Assembly: GCA_050291725.1 (NCBI GenBank)
Contig: JBNKKH010000009.1
Span: forward strand, 62,001-126,000
Direction of reading: 5' to 3'
DNA from: JAAGZL01 sp050291725
Lineage (GTDB): Bacteria; Pseudomonadota; Gammaproteobacteria; Chromatiales; Chromatiaceae
DNA length: 64,000 nucleotides
Part shown: piece after piece, positions 8,780-17,021 of the stretch
How the letters are laid out: each line of letters starts with the position of its first letter
Numbering within the stretch: the stretch's first letter is position 1
Program-made: the position numbers and the translations under genes
The notes under the pieces: model-generated
Databases searched by the model: none
The model's input: only the letters and a program-made list of their open reading frames with translations
What the model was told of the DNA's origin: nothing

Positions 8780-9322
8780 GTGGCAGACATAAGAGAGTTT
8801 CAAGGCAAAATTCCGCGCATTGCTGAAGATGTTTGGGTTGATCCCACTGCGGTGGTGATTGGTGATGTGGAGATCGGCTCCGGATCTTCCATCTGGCCAC
8901 TGGTGGTAGTGCGCGGGGATATTCATCAGATTAAAATTGGTTCAAATACCAATATCCAGGATGGCAGCGTGGTGCATGTTACCCATGACAGCCGTTTTAA
9001 CCCCGGGGGCTTCCCTACCGTTCTGGGGGATAATATTACCGTGGGCCATAAGGTGATGTTGCATGGTTGCACTATTGGTGACAACTGCTTAATCGGGATG
9101 GGCTCGGTGGTGATGGATGGTGCGGTAATAGAGCCGCAGGTGGTGTTGGGGGCTGGTAGTCTGGTTCCAGGCGGTAAGATTCTTGAGAGCGGCTATCTTT
9201 GGGTAGGTTCTCCAGTGCGTAGGGCACGAGAGTTAAATGAAAAAGAGAGAGAGTTTCTGGAGTACTCTCCCCAGAACTATGCCAGGCTGGCTAAAAAGTA
9301 TCTGGAAGGGGGTAAAGGCTAG
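8780..9322 (+). CDS. Gamma-class carbonic anhydrase-like hexapeptide protein (YrdA type)
   Basis: A 180-residue left-handed beta-helix protein built of hexapeptide repeats (IGDVEIGSGSSIWPLVVVRGD, IGSNTNIQDGSVVHVTH). The three zinc-ligand histidines are seen in VVHVTHD and GHKVMLHGC. It is collinear with E. coli YrdA and related gamma carbonic anhydrase-fold proteins, whose activity in bacteria is often weak or unknown. The start is GTG at 8780 with AGGAG six bases upstream. An ATG two bases earlier is out of frame. Its TAG stop shares a CTAG with the stop of the converging gloA. Confidence 0.88.
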   Translation: MADIREFQGKIPRIAEDVWVDPTAVVIGDVEIGSGSSIWPLVVVRGDIHQIKIGSNTNIQDGSVVHVTHDSRFNPGGFPTVLGDNITVGHKVMLHGCTIGDNCLIGMGSVVMDGAVIEPQVVLGAGSLVPGGKILESGYLWVGSPVRRARELNEKEREFLEYSPQNYARLAKKYLEGGKG

Positions 9323-9708
9323 GCTAAATCCTGCAGTAGCTCTATGGCATATCCGTCTGGATCCGTCAGGAAGGCCATTTTCCGTCTGCCATTCGGTGTA
9401 TCACCGGGTCCCCAAGAGAATTCACCACCAAACTCAGCCAGTCTTCGTCCGATCTCTTCGATGGATTCTACCTTGTAGGCTAGATGACCATAGGCGTTGC
9501 CGTTGTCATAGTCATCTGTGTCCCAGTTGTGGGTTAGCTCCAGCAAAGGCCCGGTGTCGGTGTCGCCACTGGCTCGCAGAAAACAGAGGGTAAAGCGGCC
9601 ATTGGGGTAATCCTCCCTGCTTACTTGGGAGAAGCCCAGAACCTTGGTGTAGAAATCCACTGCTCTTTCCAGATCTCTTACCCGCAGCATGGTGTGTAGA
9701 TATTGCAT
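9319..9708 (-). CDS. gloA: Lactoylglutathione lyase (glyoxalase I)
   Basis: A 129-residue glyoxalase I. It isomerises the methylglyoxal-glutathione hemithioacetal to S-lactoylglutathione in the cytoplasm. The four metal ligands are present: H5, E57, H75 and E123. The short form without the eukaryotic insertions fits the nickel/cobalt class of E. coli GloA (135 residues). It follows aroE by 11 bases with a GAGGAAA ribosome site that overlaps the aroE end, so hemB-aroE-gloA looks like one operon. Its stop overlaps the converging yrdA-like stop by four bases. Confidence 0.95.
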   Translation of the reverse strand: MQYLHTMLRVRDLERAVDFYTKVLGFSQVSREDYPNGRFTLCFLRASGDTDTGPLLELTHNWDTDDYDNGNAYGHLAYKVESIEEIGRRLAEFGGEFSWGPGDTPNGRRKMAFLTDPDGYAIELLQDLA

Positions 9709-9719
9709 AGACAGTTTCC

Positions 9720-10535
9720 TCAGGCTTGGAGCATTGCAATTACCGAGGCGGTTTCAGGGCGCACCCCGCGCCACAGAAAGAAAGATTCTGCCGCCTGTTC
9801 TACCAACATTCCTAGTCCCCCCAGTGCATGGCTAGCGCCATGCTCTTGGCCCCAGCGCATGAATGCAGTTGGTTTGTCGCCGTACATCATATCGTAGGTC
9901 CAGCCGCCGGGGCGTAGGATCTGATCCGGAATGTTCGGTACTTCATCCGTCAGGCCGGTTGAGGTGCCGTTTATTATGATATCGAAGGATTGATTGCCAA
10001 GCTGTTCTAGGCCGCAGCCGTTAATCTCTCCCAAATCACTACACTCCTCTGCCAGGGCCATTGCCTTTGATGCAGTGCGGTTGGCGATGACTAGGCGCTG
10101 AGGATTGGCTTCTAACAGTGGTCTAACTACTCCACGGGATGCGCCACCCGCACCCAGCAGTAATATTTCGGCACCAGCCAGTTCGCAGCCATGGTTGGCG
10201 CTCAGGTCTCTGACCAGCCCTACACCATCGGTGTTATCCCCTCTTAAGCTTCCATCCTGCAGCAGGATCAGGGTGTTGACTGCGCCAGCGGTCTCGGCGC
10301 GATCACTGCGCTCATCAGCCAATTTCCAGGCATCCTCTTTGAACGGAACAGTGATGTTCAGGCCTTTGCCCCCAGAGCTCAGAAAATCAGAGACGGCCTG
10401 GTCAAAATGGCCAGGCTCGCCCGTGATGCGGCCATACTCCAGCTCTGTTCCGGTCTGTTCTGCAAAGGCCATGTGGATCAGAGGGGATTTGCTGTGCTCA
10501 ACCGGGTTACCGATGACGGCGTATTTATCTGTCAT
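9720..10535 (-). CDS. aroE: Shikimate dehydrogenase
   Basis: About 271 residues. It performs the NADPH-dependent reduction of 3-dehydroshikimate to shikimate in aromatic amino acid synthesis. Signatures are YAVIGNPVEHSKSP (substrate site), TVPFKE with the catalytic lysine, DNTDGVGLVRDL, and the nucleotide loop GAGGASRGVV with NRT. It is collinear with E. coli AroE (272). The start is ambiguous: ATG at 10535 (MTDKYAV) or ATG at 10544 (MAEMTDKYAV). The latter overlaps the hemB stop. Neither has a strong ribosome site, which fits translational coupling to hemB. Confidence 0.95.
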   Translation of the reverse strand: MTDKYAVIGNPVEHSKSPLIHMAFAEQTGTELEYGRITGEPGHFDQAVSDFLSSGGKGLNITVPFKEDAWKLADERSDRAETAGAVNTLILLQDGSLRGDNTDGVGLVRDLSANHGCELAGAEILLLGAGGASRGVVRPLLEANPQRLVIANRTASKAMALAEECSDLGEINGCGLEQLGNQSFDIIINGTSTGLTDEVPNIPDQILRPGGWTYDMMYGDKPTAFMRWGQEHGASHALGGLGMLVEQAAESFFLWRGVRPETASVIAMLQA

Positions 10536-10536
10536 C

Positions 10537-11550
10537 TCAGCCATTAAGCCACTGGGCAGCACGTTTAGCGAAGTAGGTTAGGATACCGTTGGCTCCGGCC
10601 CGCTTAATACAGATCAGTGACTCCATCGCCACCGCCTGTTCATCCAGCCAGCCGTTCTGGGATGCCGCCATGAGCATGGCATACTCTCCACTCACCTGAT
10701 AAACAAAAGTAGGCGCACCAAACTCATCTTTTACTCTGCGCACTATGTCCAGATATGGCATGCCGGGTTTAACCATCACCATGTCTGCTCCCTCCTGCAG
10801 ATCCAAGGCGATTTCGCGCAGGGCCTCATCTGAGTTGGCCGGGTCCATTTGGTAGGTGTATTTATTACCGCCACCCAAGTTTGCCGCCGAGCCAACTGCA
10901 TCCCGGAACGGGCCGTAGAAGCTGGATGCGTACTTGGCCGAGTAGGCCATAATGCGGGTGTGGATATGGTTGTCTGCCTCCAGGGCGGTGCGAATGGCTC
11001 CGATGCGACCATCCATCATGTCTGACGGAGCTACTATATCGGCGCCGGCATTGGCATGGGATACAGCCTGTTTTACCAAAACCTCAACTGTTGCGTCATT
11101 CATTACGTAGCCGGAGTTATCAGTAAGTCCGTCCTGACCATGGGTGGTGAACGGGTCCAGAGCCACGTCGGTCATTACGCCTAAATCTGGTACGGCATCT
11201 TTCAGAGCGCGCACGGCCCGTTGGGCTAGACCATCTGGATTATAGGCCTCGCGGGCGTCTTCCGATTTGGCTTCGGGCGGGGTAACCGGGAACAGTGCTA
11301 TAGCTGGAACACCAAGCGCATATAGCTCCTTTGCCTCTTTAATCAGAAGGTCTACACTCATGCGCTCTACTCCAGGCATGGACTCTACTGCCTCTTTCTC
11401 GCCGGAACCCTCGAGCACAAATACCGGATATATAAAGTCGGAAGGGGTGATATCTGTCTCCTGCATCAAGCGGCGTGAGAACCCATCTCTACGCATGCGG
11501 CGCATTCTGGTGTTTGGGTAGGGAGCGCTTAAGGCTGTTTTGTCTTGCAT
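10537..11550 (-). CDS. hemB: Delta-aminolevulinic acid dehydratase (porphobilinogen synthase), magnesium type
   Basis: A 337-residue enzyme that condenses two 5-aminolevulinate molecules to porphobilinogen in haem synthesis. The two active-site lysines are K206 (YSAKYASSFYGPF) and K261 (MVKPGMPYLD). The metal loop reads DVALDPFTTHGQDG with aspartates, where zinc enzymes such as that of E. coli have cysteines. This marks the magnesium-dependent class seen in Pseudomonas. GGAG lies eight bases before the ATG. It leads the hemB-aroE-gloA run. Confidence 0.96.
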   Translation of the reverse strand: MQDKTALSAPYPNTRMRRMRRDGFSRRLMQETDITPSDFIYPVFVLEGSGEKEAVESMPGVERMSVDLLIKEAKELYALGVPAIALFPVTPPEAKSEDAREAYNPDGLAQRAVRALKDAVPDLGVMTDVALDPFTTHGQDGLTDNSGYVMNDATVEVLVKQAVSHANAGADIVAPSDMMDGRIGAIRTALEADNHIHTRIMAYSAKYASSFYGPFRDAVGSAANLGGGNKYTYQMDPANSDEALREIALDLQEGADMVMVKPGMPYLDIVRRVKDEFGAPTFVYQVSGEYAMLMAASQNGWLDEQAVAMESLICIKRAGANGILTYFAKRAAQWLNG

Positions 11551-11736
11551 CTGCTGTTCTCCATTGTTTTCACCGCATAAGATACCCTAGGAGACCATAG
11601 GATATAAGGGCAAAAAACTGCTTAAGGCGGTAAAAAGTAATTATATTAATATTTTGTGCTAGATTTTTTCTCTATTACCTGATCAAATCAAGACGTTAGC
11701 TATATAAGGGAAACGTAGTATATTGGCTGTTGCCCA

Positions 11737-11750
11737 ACTGTTTAAACAGT
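11737..11750. promoter_or_regulatory. Perfect 14-base palindrome upstream of the MlaC-like gene
   Basis: ACTGTTTAAACAGT is an uninterrupted 7+7 palindrome, 75 bases before the mlaC start, in the divergent hemB/mlaC spacer (11551-11824). It could be an operator for a dimeric regulator. I do not recognise the regulator, and no clear promoter hexamers can be assigned around it. Confidence 0.3.
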
Positions 11751-11824
11751 CCTTAAATAGCATCTGATTCTGACTTACTAAAAAGACCTGATCATAATTT
11801 AAAAAAATGGATGGAGAAACAATT

Positions 11825-12430
11825 ATGGAGTTTTCGTTGTTGCAAAATAGGCGCCTTCCCATATATCTGTTGGCGTTAACATTCCTGGTATTGGTCCTGC
11901 CACAACAAGCGGTAGCGGTAGCTAAGCTGAATGCGTCGCAAGCAAAGATTCAGCAGATTTCTGACCGTATGCAAAAAGCGCTAAAGGGCAAGCCAAGTGC
12001 AAGCCAAGTGTATGGCATCGTGAACAGAATCATAGTGCCATACGTAAATTTCAATATGGCCGCAAAACGGGCTCTTGGTAAGACCTATTGGAATAAGGCC
12101 TCTTCTAGCCAGAGAAGCAGGTTTACCGCCCAATTTAAGAAGATGTTAATTCGCACCTATGGCTCTGCTTTTGCGAGCTACAATAGTTGGACAATGAAGC
12201 ATCTAGGCACTAAAAACTCTGGAAAGAGTGTAGCGGTAAAAACCAGAGTTAGTCCTTCGGGCGCAGGTGCGGTTAATGTGATCTACCTTATGTATAGCGG
12301 AAAGGTATACGATATCAATATATCAGGAGTTAGTCTGGCCAAGAGCCATAGTGCCAGCTTTCAGGGGATAGCCAGAAGTAGCGGCATGGAAGGGTTGATC
12401 AAGCGTTTAAAGGCCATGAATAGCAAATAG
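11825..12430 (+). CDS. MlaC/Ttg2-like phospholipid-binding periplasmic protein, orphan
   Basis: About 201 residues: a signal peptide (about 1-31, ending QQAVA) and an ABC-tolerance auxiliary domain of the MlaC family (IIVPYVNFNMAAKRALGKTYW ... FTAQFKKMLIRTYGSA). MlaC ferries phospholipids between outer and inner membrane. Here no mlaA, B, D, E or F gene is adjacent, so partners must be elsewhere. I chose the ATG at 11825 because GGAG (11813-11816) sits eight bases upstream; an ATG six codons earlier lacks a site. A terminator follows at 12458-12485. Confidence 0.82.
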   Translation: MEFSLLQNRRLPIYLLALTFLVLVLPQQAVAVAKLNASQAKIQQISDRMQKALKGKPSASQVYGIVNRIIVPYVNFNMAAKRALGKTYWNKASSSQRSRFTAQFKKMLIRTYGSAFASYNSWTMKHLGTKNSGKSVAVKTRVSPSGAGAVNVIYLMYSGKVYDINISGVSLAKSHSASFQGIARSSGMEGLIKRLKAMNSK

Positions 12431-12457
12431 TAGTTGCGATTGTTTGATGGAAATTAG

Positions 12458-12485
12458 AGGCGGCTGTATATCAGTCGCCTTTTTT
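12458..12485 (+). terminator. Rho-independent terminator after the MlaC-like gene
   Basis: AGGCGGCTG (12458-12466) pairs with CAGTCGCCT (12472-12480) over nine positions with one G-T wobble. The loop is TATAT and a T-run reaches 12485. It closes the mlaC transcript just before the converging slyX stop at 12487. Confidence 0.88.
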
Positions 12486-12486
12486 G

Positions 12487-12687
12487 TTAGTAGTGCGGCG
12501 GTGTCTCGTCAGTTACCGCTGAGGATAGAGAGGGGGCTAGGTTTCTAAGCTGGACTTGTAGCTCTTCTATGTCTCTTTTCAGCTCAATCAGTTCCTGTTG
12601 TTGTTCGGCAAGGGTGCTATTTAGTGCCTGAATCATATCCTCTTGGAAGGCTATTTTGGTTTCTAACTCGATAATTTCATTGTGCAT
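12487..12687 (-). CDS. slyX: SlyX-like coiled-coil protein
   Basis: A 66-residue protein of heptad-patterned helix followed by the family's typical C-terminal PPHY. SlyX is a small, widespread gammaproteobacterial protein of unknown function, first noticed next to slyD. I chose the ATG at 12687 because the alignable family region (EIIELETKIAFQED) begins there. The frame opens 20 codons earlier without homology. No slyD is adjacent. It ends beside the mlaC terminator. Confidence 0.85.
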   Translation of the reverse strand: MHNEIIELETKIAFQEDMIQALNSTLAEQQQELIELKRDIEELQVQLRNLAPSLSSAVTDETPPHY

Positions 12688-12849
12688 TTGTTGGGTTCCT
12701 GGGACGGATTTTGAACTGATAGCAGTATAGTACCGCATTAAAAACACTTTTTAACATAATGTATTTATTGGGTTTGTGTCAAAAATTATAAAAATGACGA
12801 AATAATGACTAAAGTTACTGCTGTAGTTGCCGATAAGGGTAGTGTAACA

Positions 12850-12952
12850 AGTATGCTAAGTAAGCTGTTTATAGTTTTATCTTGTTTGATCCTCCGTTTG
12901 CGCCGCATTGGCGGCGCCCTAGCCCACTACTCCCCTGGTGGGCTTTTCTTTT
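12850..12952 (+). ncRNA. Candidate orphan small RNA with two hairpins and a terminator tail
   Basis: The 280-base gap between two leftward genes (slyX, tsaC) holds rightward-oriented structure. A perfect 7-pair hairpin GCGCCGC-ATTG-GCGGCGC lies at 12900-12917. Three bases later comes AGCCCAC/GTGGGCT (12921-12927 / 12938-12944) with a TTTTCTTTT tail ending at 12952. No rightward gene precedes it, so the terminator must serve its own transcript. TATAGT at 12870-12875 or TATGCT at 12852-12857 could be the -10, the latter with TTGCCG 19 bases upstream; both are weak, so the 5' end is a guess. The single-stranded TGATCCTCCG before hairpin 1 is complementary to ribosome binding sites (CCTCC). It matches no RNA family I recognise. 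Confidence 0.5.
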
Positions 12953-12967
12953 GCCCGAAAAATAGCT

Positions 12968-13537
12968 TCAGTCTCTAATTACCTTCCCGGTTACGGCATC
13001 CCTTATTATGGAAGGAGATTTGCTGTTTCCGGTGGGGCCATGGATAACGCATTCTGCCATATTATCCAGTCTGGCTCGGACTTGGGTGGGGTTTGTTGCT
13101 GGCGCGCGCGAGTTTGTGTTTGCGCTGGTGGAAACTAACGGCGAGCCGCAGGCAATACTGAGGGCAGCGGCAATAGGGTGATCTGTCACTCTAACTGCAA
13201 GGGTGTGGTGTCGGCCACAAAGCCAGTAGGGGAGTCCGTCTGCCACTGGTAGCAGCCAAGTATTAGGTCCAGGCCAGCTCTCCAGAATCGGTTTCATTCT
13301 CTCATCGGACAGGGGCTTGATGAATGGTAGAAGCTGTTCATAGTTGGCGGCTATTAGAATCAGGCCCTTCTCGATGGGGCGCTGTTTGAGCAGCAACAGC
13401 CGCTGAACAGCAGGCCAGTTCAGTGGGTTGCATCCCAGGCCGTAGATGGCCTCTGTGGGGTATGCAAGGATGCCGCCCTGCTTAAAACAGCGGGCGGCTT
13501 CACGTAGTTTCCAAGGGTGGATATTGGCTTTTGGCAC
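12968..13537 (-). CDS. tsaC: Threonylcarbamoyl-AMP synthase (TsaC/YrdC)
   Basis: A 189-residue YrdC-fold protein. It makes threonylcarbamoyl-AMP from threonine, bicarbonate and ATP for the t6A37 modification of ANN-decoding tRNAs. GGILAYPTEAIYGLGC and SANTNSRAPAT are family signatures. The length fits the short TsaC form, not the two-domain Sua5. The start is GTG with AGGAT about eight bases upstream. It lies 36 bases after purE in the same direction. Confidence 0.94.
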   Translation of the reverse strand: MPKANIHPWKLREAARCFKQGGILAYPTEAIYGLGCNPLNWPAVQRLLLLKQRPIEKGLILIAANYEQLLPFIKPLSDERMKPILESWPGPNTWLLPVADGLPYWLCGRHHTLAVRVTDHPIAAALSIACGSPLVSTSANTNSRAPATNPTQVRARLDNMAECVIHGPTGNSKSPSIIRDAVTGKVIRD

Positions 13538-13573
13538 AGTGATAATCCTAAGCCTCTGCCGGAAGACTAGTCT

Positions 13574-14080
13574 TTAACTGGCTAGGTCAGACTGGAGCTT
13601 GGCATCCTTTGCTGCCACGCCTTGGGCATTGGCTTCACGTTGTGAGCGGATGCGCTGGGCTATCTCAGGGTCAGATAGGGCCAATATTTGGGCTGCCAGA
13701 TAGGCGGCATTTTTCGCACCAGTTTCACCCACAGCTACGGTGGCAACTGGGATTCCGCCCGGCATCTGTACGGTAGAGAGTAGCGCATCCATGCCCCGAA
13801 GCGGGCCTGCATCCAGCGGAATGCCAATAACCGGTTTTAGTGTGGCGGCGGAAACGGCACCGGCCAGATGGGCGGCCAGACCTGCTGCGCAGATGAAAAC
13901 CGAGCATCCTCTAGTATCGGCGTCAGCCACGTATTCGTGAGTTGCCTTGGGTGTACGGTGGGCCGAGGTGATCTTTGCCTCGAAAGGTATCTCCAGTGAT
14001 TTGAGAACGTCAAAAGTCGACTGTAGTACCGGCAGGTCAGAATCAGAACCCATTAATACGGATACAAATGGCTGGCTCAT
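13574..14080 (-). CDS. purE: N5-carboxyaminoimidazole ribonucleotide mutase
   Basis: A 168-residue class I PurE. It moves the carboxyl group of N5-CAIR to C4 in purine synthesis. The active-site motifs GSDSD, SAHRTP and AAGLAAHLAG are present; many homologues read AGGAAHLPG at the last. purK, often fused or adjacent, is not next to it. It precedes tsaC in one leftward unit. Confidence 0.96.
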   Translation of the reverse strand: MSQPFVSVLMGSDSDLPVLQSTFDVLKSLEIPFEAKITSAHRTPKATHEYVADADTRGCSVFICAAGLAAHLAGAVSAATLKPVIGIPLDAGPLRGMDALLSTVQMPGGIPVATVAVGETGAKNAAYLAAQILALSDPEIAQRIRSQREANAQGVAAKDAKLQSDLAS

Positions 14081-14148
14081 AATATCCCATCCAAATTTCT
14101 ATTAGAAAGGGATGGGAAGATACCGGATTTCCAGTGATTAGGCCAGGG

Positions 14149-16425
14149 CTACTCTTCAACCTTTTCGCTAAAGGAGCACTCCTGCTGTGGGCAGACCTTT
14201 TCGGTGCCCCTGCGTTTGGTGGTCTTGATGGTTAGGATGGGCCAACCACAACTTGGGCATGGCTCCGCAACAGGTTCGTTCCAGGTGGCGTAGTCGCAAT
14301 CAGGATATCCCGAACAGGAGTAGAATATTTTTCCACGCCTGGATTTACGCTGCATCATGGTTCCGCTGCCACATTTAGGACAGCTAACGCCGGTATCCTT
14401 GGGTTTCTCCAGGGGTTCGATATGGCGGCAGTCGGGATAGCTAGAGCAGCCGATAAACTTGCCATATTTACCGCGTTTGATAATCAGATCTGAATTGCAC
14501 TCAGGGCATTTTCTGCCCTCAACTATCTCTGGCTCTTCCTGTTCTTTGCCGTCACTATTGAGGTCGCGGGTATAGCTACACTCTGGGTAATTGGTACAAC
14601 CCACAAAGCGGCCATGGCGTCCCAGGCGAATGGAGAGTTGTTTGCCGCACTCCGGGCACTTCTCATCCATGGCTTCATGGGTAACGTCGCTACGTTTGAC
14701 GTTCTCTTCCGTGTGGTCAATCTGTTCTTTAAAAGGGCCCCAGAATTTCTCTAACAGAGGGACCCACTCCTCTTCTCCGCGGGAGACCGCATCCAAGTCA
14801 TCTTCCAGGTTGGCGGTAAAGTCGTAGTCTACATAACGGGTGAAATAGTTAGTGAGGAACTTGTTTACCACTCTTCCAACATCAGTTGGGTAGAAGCGTT
14901 TCTTTTCCAGCTCTACGTACTCGCGGTCCTGCAGGGTGGAGATAATGGAGGCGTAGGTGGATGGACGGCCAATGCCGTGCTCTTCCAGGGCCTTTACCAG
15001 GCTGGCTTCACTATAGCGTGGTGGCGGCTCAGTAAAGTGTTGCTCGGGTCGAATAGCTTCGAGTTCTAGCTTTTCTCCCTCCTCCAGTGGCGGCAGCATC
15101 TTCTCGTCGTCCTTGCCTCTTTTGCCATCATCTACATCTTCCATATAGACGGCCATGAATCCTGGGTTGGATATGGTAGAGCCGTTGGCGCGGAAAATGT
15201 TGCCGGAGCCACAGCTGAGGTCAGCGGTGACTGTGTTGAGAGTGGCGTGGATCATCTGGCAGGCCAGGGTGCGCTTCCAGATAAGTTCATACAGCTTTTG
15301 TTGGTCTTTGCTCAGATGCTCTTTTAACTCATCCGGCGTACGCCTTATTGAGGTGGTGCGGATGGCCTCGTGGGCCTCCTGGGCGTTCTTGGCCTTGGTT
15401 TTGTACTGTTGTGGTTTGTCAGGAAGATTGTCTGTGCCAAAGCGTTCGGCGATGAATTCTCTGAGTTCGACCAGTGCATCATCTGAAAGATTAACCGAAT
15501 CGGTACGCATATAGGTGATGAGGCCGATGGCGCCGCTACCCGTATCTATGCCTTCATACAGCTGTTGGGCTGTACGCATGGTGCGTTGAGCAGTGAACCC
15601 CAGTTTACGAGATGCCTCTTGCTGTAGGGTCGAGGTGGTAAAGGGGGCTGCTGGATTGCGTTTGCGCTGCCGTTTTTGTACCTTCTCTACCAGCAGTTTG
15701 CCAGCAGCGGCCTTATTCAGCTCATCCTCAGCATTTTTTGCGCCTACCTCATCAGTAATGCTGAACTGTTCCAGCTTGTTATTCTGATAGTGGATAAGTT
15801 TGGCGCTGAACCCCTGTTTTTCCTTGAGTAGGTCTGCCTCAATTGTCCAGTATTCGCGACTATTAAAGGCCTCTATCTCCTCTTCCCGCTCTACTATCAT
15901 GCGCAGAGCTGGGCTCTGCACTCGGCCGGCAGAGAGTCCGCGCCTCACCTTTTTCCAGAGTAGCGGTGATAGGTTAAAGCCAACTAGATAATCCAGGGCA
16001 CGCCGGGCTTGTTGGGCGTTTACCAGATCCATGGAGATCTCTCTGGGATTATCTACTGCATCCTGTACGGCTTTTTTGGTGATCTCATTAAAGACTACTC
16101 GGTAAACGGTTTTGTTTTTTAAATGGCGTCTGCTTTTTAGTAGCTCCAGCAGATGCCAGGAGATAGCTTCGCCTTCGCGATCCGGGTCAGTCGCCAGGTA
16201 GAGCGTATCGGCTTTCTTTAGTGCCTTGGATATGGCCTGTACGTGCCGTTCGTTTTTCTCGATGGCCTGGTACTTCATTTTGAACGCATCGTCTGGGTCT
16301 ACTGCCCCAGTCTTTGGAATCAGATCGCGCACATGGCCGTACGAGGCCAGGACTTCAAAATCCTTACCCAGGTATTTTTTTATGGTTTTGGATTTTGCAG
16401 GTGATTCAACTATTACCAGATTCAT
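14149..16425 (-). CDS. topA: DNA topoisomerase I
   Basis: A 758-residue type IA topoisomerase that relaxes negative supercoils. The TOPRIM start reads VIVESPAKSKTIKKYLG, with TDPDREGEAISWHL as the acidic metal site. The nucleophile is Y305 in TYMRTDS. Three C-terminal four-cysteine zinc ribbons are visible (CPECGK, CPECNS, CPKCGS), plus a fourth cysteine-bearing segment (CPSCGW). E. coli TopA is 865 residues; the shorter tail is normal for many Gammaproteobacteria. The order topA-smg-dprA-lysM facing def is a well-known arrangement. Confidence 0.97.
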   Translation of the reverse strand: MNLVIVESPAKSKTIKKYLGKDFEVLASYGHVRDLIPKTGAVDPDDAFKMKYQAIEKNERHVQAISKALKKADTLYLATDPDREGEAISWHLLELLKSRRHLKNKTVYRVVFNEITKKAVQDAVDNPREISMDLVNAQQARRALDYLVGFNLSPLLWKKVRRGLSAGRVQSPALRMIVEREEEIEAFNSREYWTIEADLLKEKQGFSAKLIHYQNNKLEQFSITDEVGAKNAEDELNKAAAGKLLVEKVQKRQRKRNPAAPFTTSTLQQEASRKLGFTAQRTMRTAQQLYEGIDTGSGAIGLITYMRTDSVNLSDDALVELREFIAERFGTDNLPDKPQQYKTKAKNAQEAHEAIRTTSIRRTPDELKEHLSKDQQKLYELIWKRTLACQMIHATLNTVTADLSCGSGNIFRANGSTISNPGFMAVYMEDVDDGKRGKDDEKMLPPLEEGEKLELEAIRPEQHFTEPPPRYSEASLVKALEEHGIGRPSTYASIISTLQDREYVELEKKRFYPTDVGRVVNKFLTNYFTRYVDYDFTANLEDDLDAVSRGEEEWVPLLEKFWGPFKEQIDHTEENVKRSDVTHEAMDEKCPECGKQLSIRLGRHGRFVGCTNYPECSYTRDLNSDGKEQEEPEIVEGRKCPECNSDLIIKRGKYGKFIGCSSYPDCRHIEPLEKPKDTGVSCPKCGSGTMMQRKSRRGKIFYSCSGYPDCDYATWNEPVAEPCPSCGWPILTIKTTKRRGTEKVCPQQECSFSEKVEE

Positions 16426-16525
16426 GAGGTATACAGGTTCGGATGTCCAGTCTGTTGGTTATGTGTGGTGTAAGTCAGTAAATACTGCGTTACATATGTC
16501 GTATATGGCCTTAATAATCACAATG

Positions 16526-17002
16526 CTAATGCAGATAGAGGGGTTGGTCGTTATAGACCAAGTCTTCCATCTGAGCAAAGGCGGTCTCCTGCCCGGGCTG
16601 GTTCATTAGCACCATCAGTACCACCCACTTCAGGTCGTCGACCTTTATTATGGGTGAGTCTAGCGCCATGGTGCGCTCAATTACAAACTCTCTGTTTGCT
16701 TGGTCCAGTATGTTGTTTTGTTCCAGGAACAGTAGCAGGCCGCGACAATTGTAGTCCATTTTGGTGATTTCCTGCTCTGTGTAGATTCTGATTGAGTTCT
16801 CGGTTTGGGGCCTGAGACCACCGGAGTCTCTTTGCAGAGCAAGCTCGTCCAGCCATTGAAAAGCTTTGTAAATTTCATCTTCCGGGAAGCCGGCGGCAAC
16901 AAGCTCTTCGTGCAGATCATCCTGGTTGGAGGGTGCTGGCTGGTCGTTATCCATATAGTTTTCATAGAGATAGATAAGGATATCGACTACATTTTCATTC
17001 AT
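16526..17002 (-). CDS. smg: Smg family protein (DUF494)
   Basis: A 158-residue member of the Smg/DUF494 family. It begins NENVVDILIYLYENYM and has the conserved acidic helix EELVAAGFPEDEIYKAFQWLDEL. Its function is unknown; the gene sits beside dprA and topA across Gammaproteobacteria, as here. The dprA stop lies 19 bases before its start, so co-transcription is very likely. Confidence 0.94.
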   Translation of the reverse strand: MNENVVDILIYLYENYMDNDQPAPSNQDDLHEELVAAGFPEDEIYKAFQWLDELALQRDSGGLRPQTENSIRIYTEQEITKMDYNCRGLLLFLEQNNILDQANREFVIERTMALDSPIIKVDDLKWVVLMVLMNQPGQETAFAQMEDLVYNDQPLYLH

Positions 17003-17021
17003 TAAAGTTAGCCTAGTTTGT

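Noticed and set aside
10105..10581. A 158-codon frame antisense to aroE
   Set aside because: aroE is fully conserved here on the other strand, and the frame has no family features.
11680..11698. A possible FNR box (CTGATCAAATCAA)
   Set aside because: The half-sites are three bases apart instead of four and the left half is imperfect.
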